Under the pieces are notes generated by a model that saw only the letters and a list, made by a program, of their open reading frames with translations, was not told where the DNA came from and did no database searches. From Gemmatimonadota bacterium (GTDB taxonomy: Bacteria > Gemmatimonadota > Gemmatimonadetes > JACCXV01 > JAHWKZ01), in the NCBI GenBank assembly GCA_019347645.1, contig JAHWKZ010000017.1:1-17773 (forward strand): DNA of 17,773 nucleotides, given 5' to 3'. Made by a program: the position numbers and the translations under genes. Within the stretch, counting starts at the first letter, position 1; every line of letters begins with the position of its first letter. Below, in pieces: positions 1 to 7,479 of the stretch.

Positions 1-213
1 GGCGGCGGCTGGCGGAACGAGGTGCCGCCCCCTATCCTGCGCCCCATGATCCGCTTCCGGCGCCTCTTCGACCTCGTGACCGATGCCGACCGCCGCCAGA
101 TGGAGGGCGTGAAGGCGATCTTCGCGCGCGCCTTCGAATACCATCCCCACGGCGGCGAGGACAACGAGCGGGCCATCCGCTCGCGCGGCAGCCTGTCGTA
201 CGAGCCGATCTCC
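1..213 (+). CDS. Coding fragment of unknown function (5' end outside window)
   Basis: Frame 1 from the left edge reads as well-behaved coding sequence up to about position 213, with C or G at nearly every third codon position and residues such as RRLFDLVTDADRRQMEG and FARAFEYHPHGG. There is no stop until 367-369, but the residues after about 213 are Arg/Ser/Pro-rich and look like the antisense of the minus-strand gene that starts at 458. An internal ATG lies at 46, but the frame is open to the edge, so this could be the interior of a longer protein. I do not recognise the family. It faces the exopolysaccharide operon head-on and may belong to a different locus joined here. Confidence 0.35.
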
Positions 214-215
214 GC
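190..215. other. Coding-strand switch; possible rearrangement or assembly junction
   Basis: To the right of this point the minus frame starting at 458 is convincingly coding. To the left the plus frame 1 is convincingly coding. Neither frame has a stop at the switch and neither protein has a natural end there. Two truncated genes meeting within about 25 bases, with no terminal repeat or target duplication visible, suggest an inversion or insertion boundary or a chimeric contig join. Confidence 0.4.
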
Positions 216-458
216 GACCCATCGCTCCCGGAGCCCGCGCCAGACCCCCGCCTCCATCGGCGGCTCCCAGTCGCGACTCGTGCCGGGAAGGACGGCCGGA
301 CCGAGGAGACGGACGAGGGCGCGCGTCGCCCGCTGCGCGGCCAGCGCCCGCCGATGGCAGGCCGGATAGAGGGAGATCGCCGCGAGCGCGGCCTCCCGCG
401 ACCCCATCGGGACCAGGAGGCGTCCCGCACGCGGGGGAAACGGCTTGTACGATGCCAC
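190..458 (-). CDS. 5' part of a further exopolysaccharide-operon gene, interrupted
   Basis: After the WecG-like stop (473-471) there is a 12-base gap, then a GTG at 458-456 opens a frame reading VASYKPFPPRAGRLLVP, then MGSREAALAAISLY and EPPMEAGVWRGLRERW. This is good coding sequence in the same direction and spacing as the rest of the operon. It loosely recalls the N-terminus of kinase-like/phosphotransferase proteins found in glycan clusters, but that is recollection, not a motif match. Past about residue 90 (position 190) the frame stays open to the window edge, but codon use collapses (AGG, ATA, TTG, GCA) and the sequence becomes basic and low in hydrophobic pattern. The coding signal moves to the plus strand. 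The gene is therefore probably truncated by a junction around 190-215. No strong ribosome binding site precedes the GTG. Confidence 0.5.
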
Positions 459-470
459 CCGACGCCGCCC

Positions 471-1244
471 CTACCGGGCGGGCTCCAGGTCGTACCGCCG
501 GACGCCGATCTGCTGGAGCAGCACGGCCCCGATGAACAGGGGGTTGTTGATGCAGTACCGACGCCAGAGCCGACGCGGCTCGGAGAGAAGCCGGAACAGC
601 CATTCGAGGCCGGCTCGCTGGATCCAGGCGGGAGCCTGGCGCTTCAAGCCGGCGTGGAAGTCGAACGCCGCCCCGACACCCACCAGGACCGACGCCGAGA
701 AGCGGCCGACGTGATCGCTCATCCAACGCTCCTGCTTCGGCGTGCCGAGGCCGACCCAGACGATGTCGGCTTCGGAGCGGTCGATCGTCTCGACGATCCG
801 CTCGTCCTCCTCGTCCGTCAGCGGCCGGAACGGCGGCGAGTACGCGCCCACGATGTCGATCCCCGGGAAGCGCTCGCGCAGGCGCTCGGCGAGGAGCTCC
901 GGAACGCCCTCCGCCCCTCCGTACAGGAAGTGCTTCCATCCCCGCTCCACCGAGCGGGCGCAGCACTCGAGCATGAGGTCGGGACCGTACACGCGGCGGA
1001 CGTCGTGGAAACCCGAGAGGCGGCTGAGCCACACCAGCGGCATGCCATCGGGCGTGACGAGGCCGGCGGCGTTGTGGATTCGACGGAGCTCCTCGTCGCG
1101 CTGGCTCTCCATCACCCCGTGGACGCCGGTCACCGTGACGTAGTGCGGCGTCCGCCGATCGATCCATTCCTCGATCCTCGAGAGGGCGTCGGTCATGTCG
1201 ATCGCGCTGACCCCGACGCCGAGGACGTTGGCCCGCGGGACCAT
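471..1244 (-). CDS. WecG/TagA/CpsF family glycosyltransferase
   Basis: A 257-residue protein of normal length for this family (GT26). Such enzymes transfer a sugar from a nucleotide donor to a lipid-linked sugar at the cytoplasmic face of the membrane. Family landmarks are in order: TPDGMP at 64-69, where the Asp is the proposed catalytic base in TagA; YGGAEGV near 108-114; YSPPF near 135-139; VGLGTPKQE at 164-172; VGVGAAFDFHAG at 188-199; and a C-terminal basic/aromatic segment (WLFRLLSEPRRLWRRY) of the kind that docks TagA-type enzymes on the membrane. The ATG at 1244 lies only 4 bases after the epimerase stop, so translation is probably coupled. In this operon it is expected to add a second sugar to the product of the phosphosugar transferase at 4390-2378. 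Donor and acceptor cannot be read from the sequence. Confidence 0.93.
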   Translation of the reverse strand: MVPRANVLGVGVSAIDMTDALSRIEEWIDRRTPHYVTVTGVHGVMESQRDEELRRIHNAAGLVTPDGMPLVWLSRLSGFHDVRRVYGPDLMLECCARSVERGWKHFLYGGAEGVPELLAERLRERFPGIDIVGAYSPPFRPLTDEEDERIVETIDRSEADIVWVGLGTPKQERWMSDHVGRFSASVLVGVGAAFDFHAGLKRQAPAWIQRAGLEWLFRLLSEPRRLWRRYCINNPLFIGAVLLQQIGVRRYDLEPAR

Positions 1245-1248
1245 CGCC

Positions 1249-2262
1249 TCAGCCGGTCGCGAGCGCGGAGGCTTCGACTCGCTCTTCCTCCATGGCCCGT
1301 CCGACCTCGTCCTCGATCCAGGCGTAGGTCCGGGCGAGACCGTCCTCGAGGGAGATCCCGGGCGTCCAGCCGAGGACCTCGGCGAGCCGCGTGTTGTCGC
1401 TGTTGCGCCCGCGCACCCCCTGCGGTCCCGGAACGTGCCGCTTGACGATCTCGATCCCGGCGGCGTCGGCGACGATGTCCGCCAGCCCGTCGATCGTCAC
1501 CATCCGGTCCTGACCGAGGTTCAGGGGCTCGCCGTGGTCGGAGCGCATGAGGCGGTAGATGCCCTCCACGCAGTCGTCGACGTAGCAGAACGAGCGCGTC
1601 TGCTGCCCGTCGCCCCAGATCTCGATCTCGTGGTCCCCGGTGAGCTTGGCGACGGCCACCTTCCGGCACAGCGCGGCGGGGGCCTTCTCGCGACCCCCGC
1701 GCCACGTACCGAGGGGACCGTAGATGTTGTGGAAGCGAGCCACCCGCGTCTGCAGGTCCCCCTCCTGGGCGTAGTACCCGCACAGCAGCTCGGTGACCAG
1801 CTTCTCCCAGCCGTAGGCATCCTGCGGCTCGGCCGGATACGCGTCCTCCTCCTTGAGCGGCGCGACGTCCGTCTCCGTCTGCCGGTACTCCGGATAGATA
1901 CAGGCCGACGAGGAGAAGAAGTACCGGCTCGCCCCGTTCTCGCGCGCCGCCTCCAGGGTGTGCGTGCTGATGAGGATGTTGTTGTGGAGGATCTGGGCGT
2001 GGTGGCTGGAGATGAACCCCATTCCGCCCATGTCGGCGGCCAGGGCGTACACCTCGTCGATCTCCCGTGTGGCCGTCAGGCAGTTCTCCCACCGACGGAG
2101 ATCCAGGAGCAGGAACTCGTCGGCCTCCGTGGTGGCGAACTCGGGCCGCTTCACGTCGACGCCTCGGACCCAGTATCCCTTCTGCTTGAGGAACGAGACG
2201 AGGTGGTGGCCGACGAAGCCTCCGGCCCCGGTTACGAGAACGCGTTCGCTCATGCGGATCAC
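1249..2262 (-). CDS. GDP-mannose 3,5-epimerase-like NAD-dependent epimerase
   Basis: A short-chain dehydrogenase-fold sugar-nucleotide epimerase of about 337 residues. The N-terminal Rossmann glycine motif is TGAGGFVGHH. The body closely follows GDP-mannose 3,5-epimerase as known from plants: ADMGGMGFISSHHAQIL, SSSACIYPE, PAEPQDAYGWEK, RFHNIYGPLGTWRGGREKAPAA, WGDGQQTRSF, and GPQGVRGRNSDNTRL. Numbered from the GTG at 2262, the YxxxK pair is Tyr150/Lys154, and the acid/base pair used by the plant enzyme, Cys and Lys, is present as Cys121 and Lys193. The expected reaction converts GDP-D-mannose to GDP-L-galactose or GDP-L-gulose, which would supply an L-sugar for the exopolysaccharide. I chose the GTG at 2262 because AGGAGG (2274-2269) lies 6 bases upstream; it is 15 bases from the ATG at 2253. 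The exact epimerase specificity is inferred. Confidence 0.85.
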   Translation of the reverse strand: MIRMSERVLVTGAGGFVGHHLVSFLKQKGYWVRGVDVKRPEFATTEADEFLLLDLRRWENCLTATREIDEVYALAADMGGMGFISSHHAQILHNNILISTHTLEAARENGASRYFFSSSACIYPEYRQTETDVAPLKEEDAYPAEPQDAYGWEKLVTELLCGYYAQEGDLQTRVARFHNIYGPLGTWRGGREKAPAALCRKVAVAKLTGDHEIEIWGDGQQTRSFCYVDDCVEGIYRLMRSDHGEPLNLGQDRMVTIDGLADIVADAAGIEIVKRHVPGPQGVRGRNSDNTRLAEVLGWTPGISLEDGLARTYAWIEDEVGRAMEEERVEASALATG

Positions 2263-2268
2263 GGGTGA

Positions 2269-2274
2269 CCTCCT
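2269..2274 (-). promoter_or_regulatory. Ribosome binding site that decides the epimerase start
   Basis: On the minus strand AGGAGG ends 6 bases before GTG (2262-2260) and 15 bases before ATG (2253-2251), which favours the GTG. The three extra residues (V-I-R) precede MSERVLVTG. Confidence 0.7.
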
Positions 2275-2301
2275 GGAGAAAGACCTTCCTCGACCGGGCT
2301 T

Positions 2302-2325
2302 CGGGCCGGACCTCGTCCGGGCCCG
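2302..2325 (-). repeat. GC-rich hairpin between transferase and epimerase genes
   Basis: The 115-base gap between the sugar-phosphate transferase stop and the epimerase start holds arms CGGGC/CGGAC and GTCCG/GGCCCG (plus-strand reading) separated by CTC, with one unpaired base. The stem is about 10 base pairs. No U-tract follows on the minus-strand transcript, so it is not a standard terminator. It could tune downstream expression or protect the mRNA. Confidence 0.4.
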
Positions 2326-2377
2326 TCCCGCGGACTGGGAATGCAATATCCGTACCTACGCCCGGTCGCGTCCGACT

Positions 2378-4390
2378 TCACGAACCGGTACGGATCATCG
2401 AGACGACGGTCGCGCCGGATTCGAACGCCGATGCGGAGATGTCCTCCTGCGCCCCGATATAGACGGTGACGAGATCGGAGAGGCGTGAGACGACGGGATC
2501 GGGGACGCGGGTGCGAGGCCACCATCTGAGCCCGCCCCGCTCGACGGTCAGCAGGTCGACCCCCTTCTCCGCGGTCCAATCCGATACGTGGTCCAGGTCG
2601 GTCACGACCAGCCGCGCCCCTTCCACCAGGCGCTTCAGTGCCGCTCGGCTGCGATACGGCGAATAGGTGGAGCGGTGACCGTCCGCTCCCAGCCGGCGGA
2701 TCGAATCCCGGAGCAGCTCGTCCACGGCGGCACGGTTGCCCTCCGCGACCACGATTCGGACCGGCCAGCGGTCGGAGATGGCGTACGCGGCCGGAACGCA
2801 GGTCCGCCAGCTCTCGGGAAGCACCTCGTCGCGGCGCTGGTCGAGCGCCACGAGGACGTACTCCTCGTCGGCCCGCGGGGGCGATGGCCGGGATGGCTCG
2901 TCCAGGGGTCGGGTGGAGCTTCGGTCGAGAGAGCCGAACAACACGCCGATCGTGAAGAACGCGGTCTCGAGCAGGATCAACGCGTCCAGCAGCAAAGACT
3001 GGTGATGCACGTAGTAGAGGTCGTACTCGATGTTCTCGTGGATCTCGGCGTGCCGATCCGCGCTGAGCTGCCATAGACCGGTGACGCCCGGCTTCACCGT
3101 CAACCTCAGCCGCTCCACGGGCCCGTACTGCTGGACGAGGTGCGGCATCTCGGGGCGTGGGCCCACCAGACTCATCTCCCCCCGGATCACGTTGATCAAC
3201 TGCGGCAGCTCGTCGAGGCCCGTCTTGCGCAGGATCCGACCGACACGGGTGATCTTGGGGTCCACGTCCCCGGGGGGGCTCGAGGCGTACGGTGCGGCGT
3301 CTCCGGACATGGTTCGGAACTTGAGCACCCGGAAAGGCTTCCCGTCTCGCCCCACCCGCTGCTGGGCGAACAGCACGGGGGATCCGCTCTCCCACCGGAT
3401 CGCGATCGCCGAGACGATCCACGCCGGGGCGGAGAGGACCAGCAGGACCACCGAAGCGACCAGGTCGAACGCCTCCTTCGCCCAGCGGCCGAGCCGGCGG
3501 GACGACGGAGTTGCCGGGCGCAGGACCGGGATCGCGCTCAGCTCCTCGACGCGCAGCTGGTCGGAGCGGACGTCGCCCAGGCTCGGGACGACGCCGACCT
3601 TCAGCCCCAGCGACTCGGCACGCTCGATCGCCTCGCGCTGCCGCTCGGGCCCCAGCGAGGAATCGACGATCAGGAGGTCCTCGACCTCCAGCTCTTCGAC
3701 GACCCGCTCGAGATCCTCGAATCGACCGAGGACCGGAGCCTCGAACAGTCGCGGGTCCGTCTGGGTGATCCGACAGAACACCCGGCTTCCGAGCGGGACG
3801 TCGTCGTCGAGGAACCCGACCACCGTGGCACCGAGGTGCGGCGCCTCGAGCACCTTCTTCATGAGCAGCTGCCCGGTCTTCTCGCACCCGTAGATCAACG
3901 TGCGACTCCCGGCCGTCCCCATCCGCTGCAGCCGGCGCACCAGCGACGAGAGGAGCCGTCGCTCGAGGAGGAGAAGGACGGCGGCCGTGCCGATCGCGCC
4001 GATCACCACGTAGCGCGAATCGAACTGGAGCCTCACGAAGAACAGCGACGCGAACAGGAGCGCGGCCGAGAGCAGCACCCCTTTGACGACCGTCTCGAGC
4101 TCCCAGAGGTTCAGCACCGTGGCCCGGCCCCGGTACAGCCTCTGCCGAGCGAAGACGAGGAGGGTCAGCGCGGCGAAGACCGCCGCGATCACGACGTACG
4201 GACCGGGGGCGGGAACCGACCGATCGATCCAGCCCCGCCCTACGGTGACCCCGTACATCTGGAAGAAGAGACCGAAGGCGAGGACGATCGCCAGCAGATC
4301 GGCGAGCACCCGCAGGGCGACGAGCTGCGCGGGCGACCAGCGGTTGACCCGAGCCTGCTCGGGTCGATCGACGTGGGCGTGAGCCGACAT
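2378..4390 (-). CDS. Polyprenyl-phosphate sugar-1-phosphate transferase (WbaP/exopolysaccharide type) with C-terminal extension
   Basis: This membrane enzyme (670 residues) starts the repeat unit by moving a sugar-1-phosphate from a nucleotide sugar to undecaprenyl phosphate. The order is: a basic N-terminus; four hydrophobic helices between about 25 and 146; a Rossmann-like CoA-binding domain (about 160-290, TLIYGCEKTGQLL, VGFLDDD); then the transferase core beginning KEAFDLV with a re-entrant hydrophobic segment (about 309-333), KFRTM, TGLDELPQLINV (catalytic Asp-Glu near 392-393) and LVGPRPEMP. Family members usually end soon after the final hydrophobic segment, near residue 490. Here about 165 more residues follow (about 505-670), starting EEYVLVALDQ and ending near SAFESGATVVSM, which I cannot assign. 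The ATG at 4390 is 9 bases after the Wza-like stop, with GGGGAG unusually close (2 bases). Confidence 0.92.
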   Translation of the reverse strand: MSAHAHVDRPEQARVNRWSPAQLVALRVLADLLAIVLAFGLFFQMYGVTVGRGWIDRSVPAPGPYVVIAAVFAALTLLVFARQRLYRGRATVLNLWELETVVKGVLLSAALLFASLFFVRLQFDSRYVVIGAIGTAAVLLLLERRLLSSLVRRLQRMGTAGSRTLIYGCEKTGQLLMKKVLEAPHLGATVVGFLDDDVPLGSRVFCRITQTDPRLFEAPVLGRFEDLERVVEELEVEDLLIVDSSLGPERQREAIERAESLGLKVGVVPSLGDVRSDQLRVEELSAIPVLRPATPSSRRLGRWAKEAFDLVASVVLLVLSAPAWIVSAIAIRWESGSPVLFAQQRVGRDGKPFRVLKFRTMSGDAAPYASSPPGDVDPKITRVGRILRKTGLDELPQLINVIRGEMSLVGPRPEMPHLVQQYGPVERLRLTVKPGVTGLWQLSADRHAEIHENIEYDLYYVHHQSLLLDALILLETAFFTIGVLFGSLDRSSTRPLDEPSRPSPPRADEEYVLVALDQRRDEVLPESWRTCVPAAYAISDRWPVRIVVAEGNRAAVDELLRDSIRRLGADGHRSTYSPYRSRAALKRLVEGARLVVTDLDHVSDWTAEKGVDLLTVERGGLRWWPRTRVPDPVVSRLSDLVTVYIGAQEDISASAFESGATVVSMIRTGS
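4346..4365 (-). repeat. Perfect 9-bp inverted repeat inside the start of the transferase gene
   Basis: Arms GACCCGAGC and GCTCGGGTC are separated by 2 bases (effectively an 8-bp stem with a 4-base loop). In the minus-strand mRNA it begins about 25 bases after the AUG of the sugar-phosphate transferase. A stem this strong so close to a start codon could slow early translation. It may also be chance in a GC-rich Arg/Glu/Pro-coding stretch. Confidence 0.45.
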
Positions 4391-4399
4391 CGCTCCCCG

Positions 4400-5014
4400 T
4401 TATCGGCTGAGAATCAAGGCCGTCGCGGAGATGACGGCTCCCAGGATGAAGGTCGCGTTCCTCGAAACCCACGCCCTCCGCGGCACGAAGACCTCGTCGC
4501 CGGAGCGGATCGCCGTCATCTCCGAGCCGCGGTCGAGTCGAACCGGATGAGCGCGACCGTCACGGCGAACGCGGATCCCGTCCTCGTCGCCGTCGTCCTC
4601 GATCCCGCCGGCCAGGGCGATCGCGTCCCCTAGCGTCATGGTCGGATCCACGTGGTAGAGGCCGGGGTTGGGGACCGCGCCCAGGATGCGGATCCGGTGG
4701 AGCAGGGTGATCTGGGCCGGCTGGTTGCGGAGCTGACGGTCGTACTCCTGCATCAACGTCCGCTTCACCTCGTCCGCCGGCTCCCGGGTGACCTGTCGCA
4801 TCCCCAGCAGGGGCAGCGAGACATGACCGGTCTCGTCGACCGGGTAGTCGCCGGAGAGCTGCGGCTCCTGCCACAGCCGCACGCGGATCTGGTCGCCGGG
4901 CTGGAGGTGGCTTCGGGTCGATGCCTCCCCGGCCTGCTGGGCCCGAGCCGCGGGAGCGATGAGCACGACGCCGACCGCCGCGACGAGCGTGAGAAGCACA
5001 CCGAGACGGCTCAC
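4400..5014 (-). CDS. Wza-like polysaccharide export protein (short form)
   Basis: A 204-residue exported protein. A signal peptide (about 1-25, ending ARA-QQ, with no lipobox cysteine) precedes the polysaccharide-export domain (about 38-108, LQPGDQIRVRLWQEPQLSG, VDETGHVSLPLLG) and one SLBB-type domain (about 109-179, ILGAVPNPGLYHV, TLGDAIALAGG, IRSGDEVFVP). The last 18 residues (ATFILGAVISATALILSR) are hydrophobic. In Wza the C-terminal helix crosses the outer membrane, and this segment could do the same. It is shorter than Wza of E. coli (about 380 residues) and resembles the single-SLBB OPX group. The GTG start at 5014 has AAGGAGG (5027-5021) 6 bases upstream and overlaps the stop of the Wzc-like gene (GTGA), so the two are translationally coupled and probably partners in export. 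Confidence 0.9.
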   Translation of the reverse strand: MSRLGVLLTLVAAVGVVLIAPAARAQQAGEASTRSHLQPGDQIRVRLWQEPQLSGDYPVDETGHVSLPLLGMRQVTREPADEVKRTLMQEYDRQLRNQPAQITLLHRIRILGAVPNPGLYHVDPTMTLGDAIALAGGIEDDGDEDGIRVRRDGRAHPVRLDRGSEMTAIRSGDEVFVPRRAWVSRNATFILGAVISATALILSR

Positions 5015-7479
5015 GATTCCCCTCCTTGCGTCCGGCCGTACGCCGCGTAGGCGTACGCGTCGTAGGCGTACTGCTTGGGCAGCGAGACCCCGTTGTACAC
5101 TACCCCGACCACGGGGCAGCCGGCCCTTCGCAACCGCTCCAGCGTGAACTCCAACGCGCGACCGTCGGTGACCCCCTCGCGCACGACGACGAGCACCGCG
5201 TCGACGTTCGCCACCACGGCCGCCGTATCGGGCAGGACGTTGAGCGGGGGCGTGTCGATCACCACCAGGTCGTAGACCGCCTCGGCGCCCGCCAGCGTGG
5301 CCTCGAAGTAGGAGGTCTCGAGCAGGCTGGCGGCGTCGGGTGTCGGCGCGCCGGCCGGCATGACCGAGAGAAGATCGGACTGCCCCACCTTCACCACCCG
5401 TCGCGCGTCTCCTCCCCCGGCGCTGCCGCTCAACAGCTCGCTCAGGCCGGGGCTGGGCTCGATGTCGAAGAAGCGAGCCACCCCACTGCCTCGCATGTCG
5501 GCGTCGATCAGCAGCGTGTGCACGCCGAAGCCGGCCCGCGTCAAGGCGAAGTTACAGGCGACGAACGTCTTGCCGTCCCCGCGGCCCGCGCTGGTGATCG
5601 CGAGCGAACGGAGGTCGCCGTCCACCACCCCGCGGGCCACGAACTGCAGGTCGGCGCCCAGACTCCGGAACGCCTCCAGCGCCACCGTACCTCCGTTCCG
5701 GGCCGCGAGCCGCTGCATCGCTCGCGTGCGACGCTGCAGCGAAGGGAGGACCTGGCCGCTCTCGTCGCGCACCGAGCCTTCACGGGCGTCGCCGTTGGCG
5801 GGTGCGATCGGCAGCACCGCCGCCGGCGGCTCGACCCGCGGCAGCAGGGCGAGGACCGGCAGGTCGGTGCGGCGCTCCAGCTCCCCGCGGTCGTGGATGC
5901 GGGTGTCGCCGTGGTCCCGCACCATCGCGAGCGCGACGCCGAACGCGAGACCCAGCACCATCGCCAGGGCGAGGTTGAGCAGCGGACGCGGGGAGGAGGG
6001 CTCCATGGGGGTGGAAGCCGCGTCGACGATGCGGACCGGAGTCTCGTGGACCGCCTCGGCGACCTCGGCCTCCCGGTGGCGCGTCTGGAGCGTCTCGTAC
6101 ATGCCCCCCAGCTGATCGACGCGACGCTGCAGCCGGGCCATCTCCACCTGTCGCTCCGGGAAGGTGGAGAGCCGGCCGGACGAGGCGCCGATCGCCTGGT
6201 CGAGCGACCGGATCTGGGCCGCCAGCGATCGTTCGTAGGAGCGCGCCATCTCCCCCAGCTGGCGATCCAGCGCCTCGATCCTGTCGTCGAGCGCGGCCAG
6301 CTCGGGGTTGAGCTCGGTCCGGCGCTGGGCCAGCTCGCTGCGGCGGTTCTCCAGATCGGCCAGGTGCGCCAGCATCTGGCTCACGCCCTGGTTCTGCAAC
6401 AGCGACGGGAAGCTCGCCAGGTCGCGGTAGTCCCGGGCTCCAGCGCCGGCCTCGGCCCGGGCGAGCATCCGCGAGAGCGCCTCCCGCTCGGCCTCCAGCT
6501 GATCCCGCTGGGCCCGGAAGGCGGCGAAGTTGCGCACCTCCTCGGTCGCCTGCTCGCCCAGGGCCACGCCCCGGTACGCGGTGGCGAATGCCTCCAGGCT
6601 GTCCTCGGCCGCGGCCAGCTGCTTCTCGTACTCCTCGACCTGATCCCGCAGAAACGCGGCGGTTCCCGCGGCCGAGGAGCGCTGGAGGTCGGAAAGGAGG
6701 TCGACGTAGCCGCGGGATACCCGCTCGCAGAGCCGCTCGGCGGCCGCGGGCGAGGAGCCCCGGCAGGTCACCTCCAGGATGTCGCTCTCGCGCGCCGCGG
6801 GAGAGACGGCCACCCGCTGCCTCGTCTCCGCGATCGCCCGCGGGAACTCCCTCACCCGGACGCGTATCTCGCCGGGAGCGTCCGCCCCCGGCAGGCGAAA
6901 CGACAGGCCGGCGAGGGAGACGGGCGCTCCGGGTTCGCCGCGAGTGAGCGTCTCCCCGTCCCGGGACACCGTCCAATCGCCTCGGGAGCGGGTCAACACA
7001 TACTCTCCCGGCTCCGCGCCGGGTCCCGCCTCGAAACGCGCGAACACGTCGTTCGCGGGGACCGTCTCGCTCCCGGCCACGATCTCGACGTGCAGGTCCA
7101 GGGAATCGACCGCCGCCCCGACCACCCTGCGGCTCTGGATGAGCTCGGCCTCCGTCTCGCGAGTGCTGGTGCGCTCCACCCGCTCGAGGATCGCCAGGCC
7201 CGGGATCTCGGCCCCGGCCTGCCCTCCCGGAGGCTGGATCAGGATCGTCGCCGACGACTCGTATGTCCGCGGCCACAGCAGCGTCAGGACGGCGGCGGCG
7301 GCCATCACCGCGATCGCCGCCCCCAGGATCGTCCACTTCTGCCGCCGCAGGAATCCGGCGAAGGGGACGGCCGTGCCCTGGGACGGTCGAGAAGGCTGCC
7401 GCTCGGGATCCCTCGCGTCCTCCCACGGGATGGGGATCGACCGCGGGCGGGGGACGAGGTTCGAGCCTTCGCTCCTCAA
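5011..7479 (-). CDS. Wzc-like chain-length regulator and BY-type tyrosine autokinase
   Basis: An 822-residue inner-membrane protein. A Wzz-type region begins with a transmembrane helix (about 48-70). A large periplasmic section follows with long coiled-coil helices (about 260-470), then a second transmembrane helix (about 494-515) and a cytoplasmic bacterial tyrosine kinase domain. The Walker A is SAGRGDGKTF (about 628-638), the A' motif LLIDADMRGSG (about 655-665) and the Walker B LVVIDTPP (about 740). The C-terminus has five closely spaced tyrosines (QYAYDAYAYAAY), the usual autophosphorylation cluster. Cycles of phosphorylation are known to control polymer length and export. The Walker A reads GRGDGKT rather than the usual PGEGKST. 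The longest in-frame start is a TTG at 7479 (AAGGA 4 bases upstream), and no ATG or GTG occurs before the first membrane helix, so the start is uncertain. This is the first large gene of the operon. Confidence 0.93.
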   Translation of the reverse strand: MRSEGSNLVPRPRSIPIPWEDARDPERQPSRPSQGTAVPFAGFLRRQKWTILGAAIAVMAAAAVLTLLWPRTYESSATILIQPPGGQAGAEIPGLAILERVERTSTRETEAELIQSRRVVGAAVDSLDLHVEIVAGSETVPANDVFARFEAGPGAEPGEYVLTRSRGDWTVSRDGETLTRGEPGAPVSLAGLSFRLPGADAPGEIRVRVREFPRAIAETRQRVAVSPAARESDILEVTCRGSSPAAAERLCERVSRGYVDLLSDLQRSSAAGTAAFLRDQVEEYEKQLAAAEDSLEAFATAYRGVALGEQATEEVRNFAAFRAQRDQLEAEREALSRMLARAEAGAGARDYRDLASFPSLLQNQGVSQMLAHLADLENRRSELAQRRTELNPELAALDDRIEALDRQLGEMARSYERSLAAQIRSLDQAIGASSGRLSTFPERQVEMARLQRRVDQLGGMYETLQTRHREAEVAEAVHETPVRIVDAASTPMEPSSPRPLLNLALAMVLGLAFGVALAMVRDHGDTRIHDRGELERRTDLPVLALLPRVEPPAAVLPIAPANGDAREGSVRDESGQVLPSLQRRTRAMQRLAARNGGTVALEAFRSLGADLQFVARGVVDGDLRSLAITSAGRGDGKTFVACNFALTRAGFGVHTLLIDADMRGSGVARFFDIEPSPGLSELLSGSAGGGDARRVVKVGQSDLLSVMPAGAPTPDAASLLETSYFEATLAGAEAVYDLVVIDTPPLNVLPDTAAVVANVDAVLVVVREGVTDGRALEFTLERLRRAGCPVVGVVYNGVSLPKQYAYDAYAYAAYGRTQGGES

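Noticed and set aside
3140..4633. Long plus-strand ORF opposite the transferase and Wza-like genes
   Set aside because: Antisense of well-supported genes; composition dominated by Asp/Arg/His/Glu typical of the complementary frame in GC-rich DNA.
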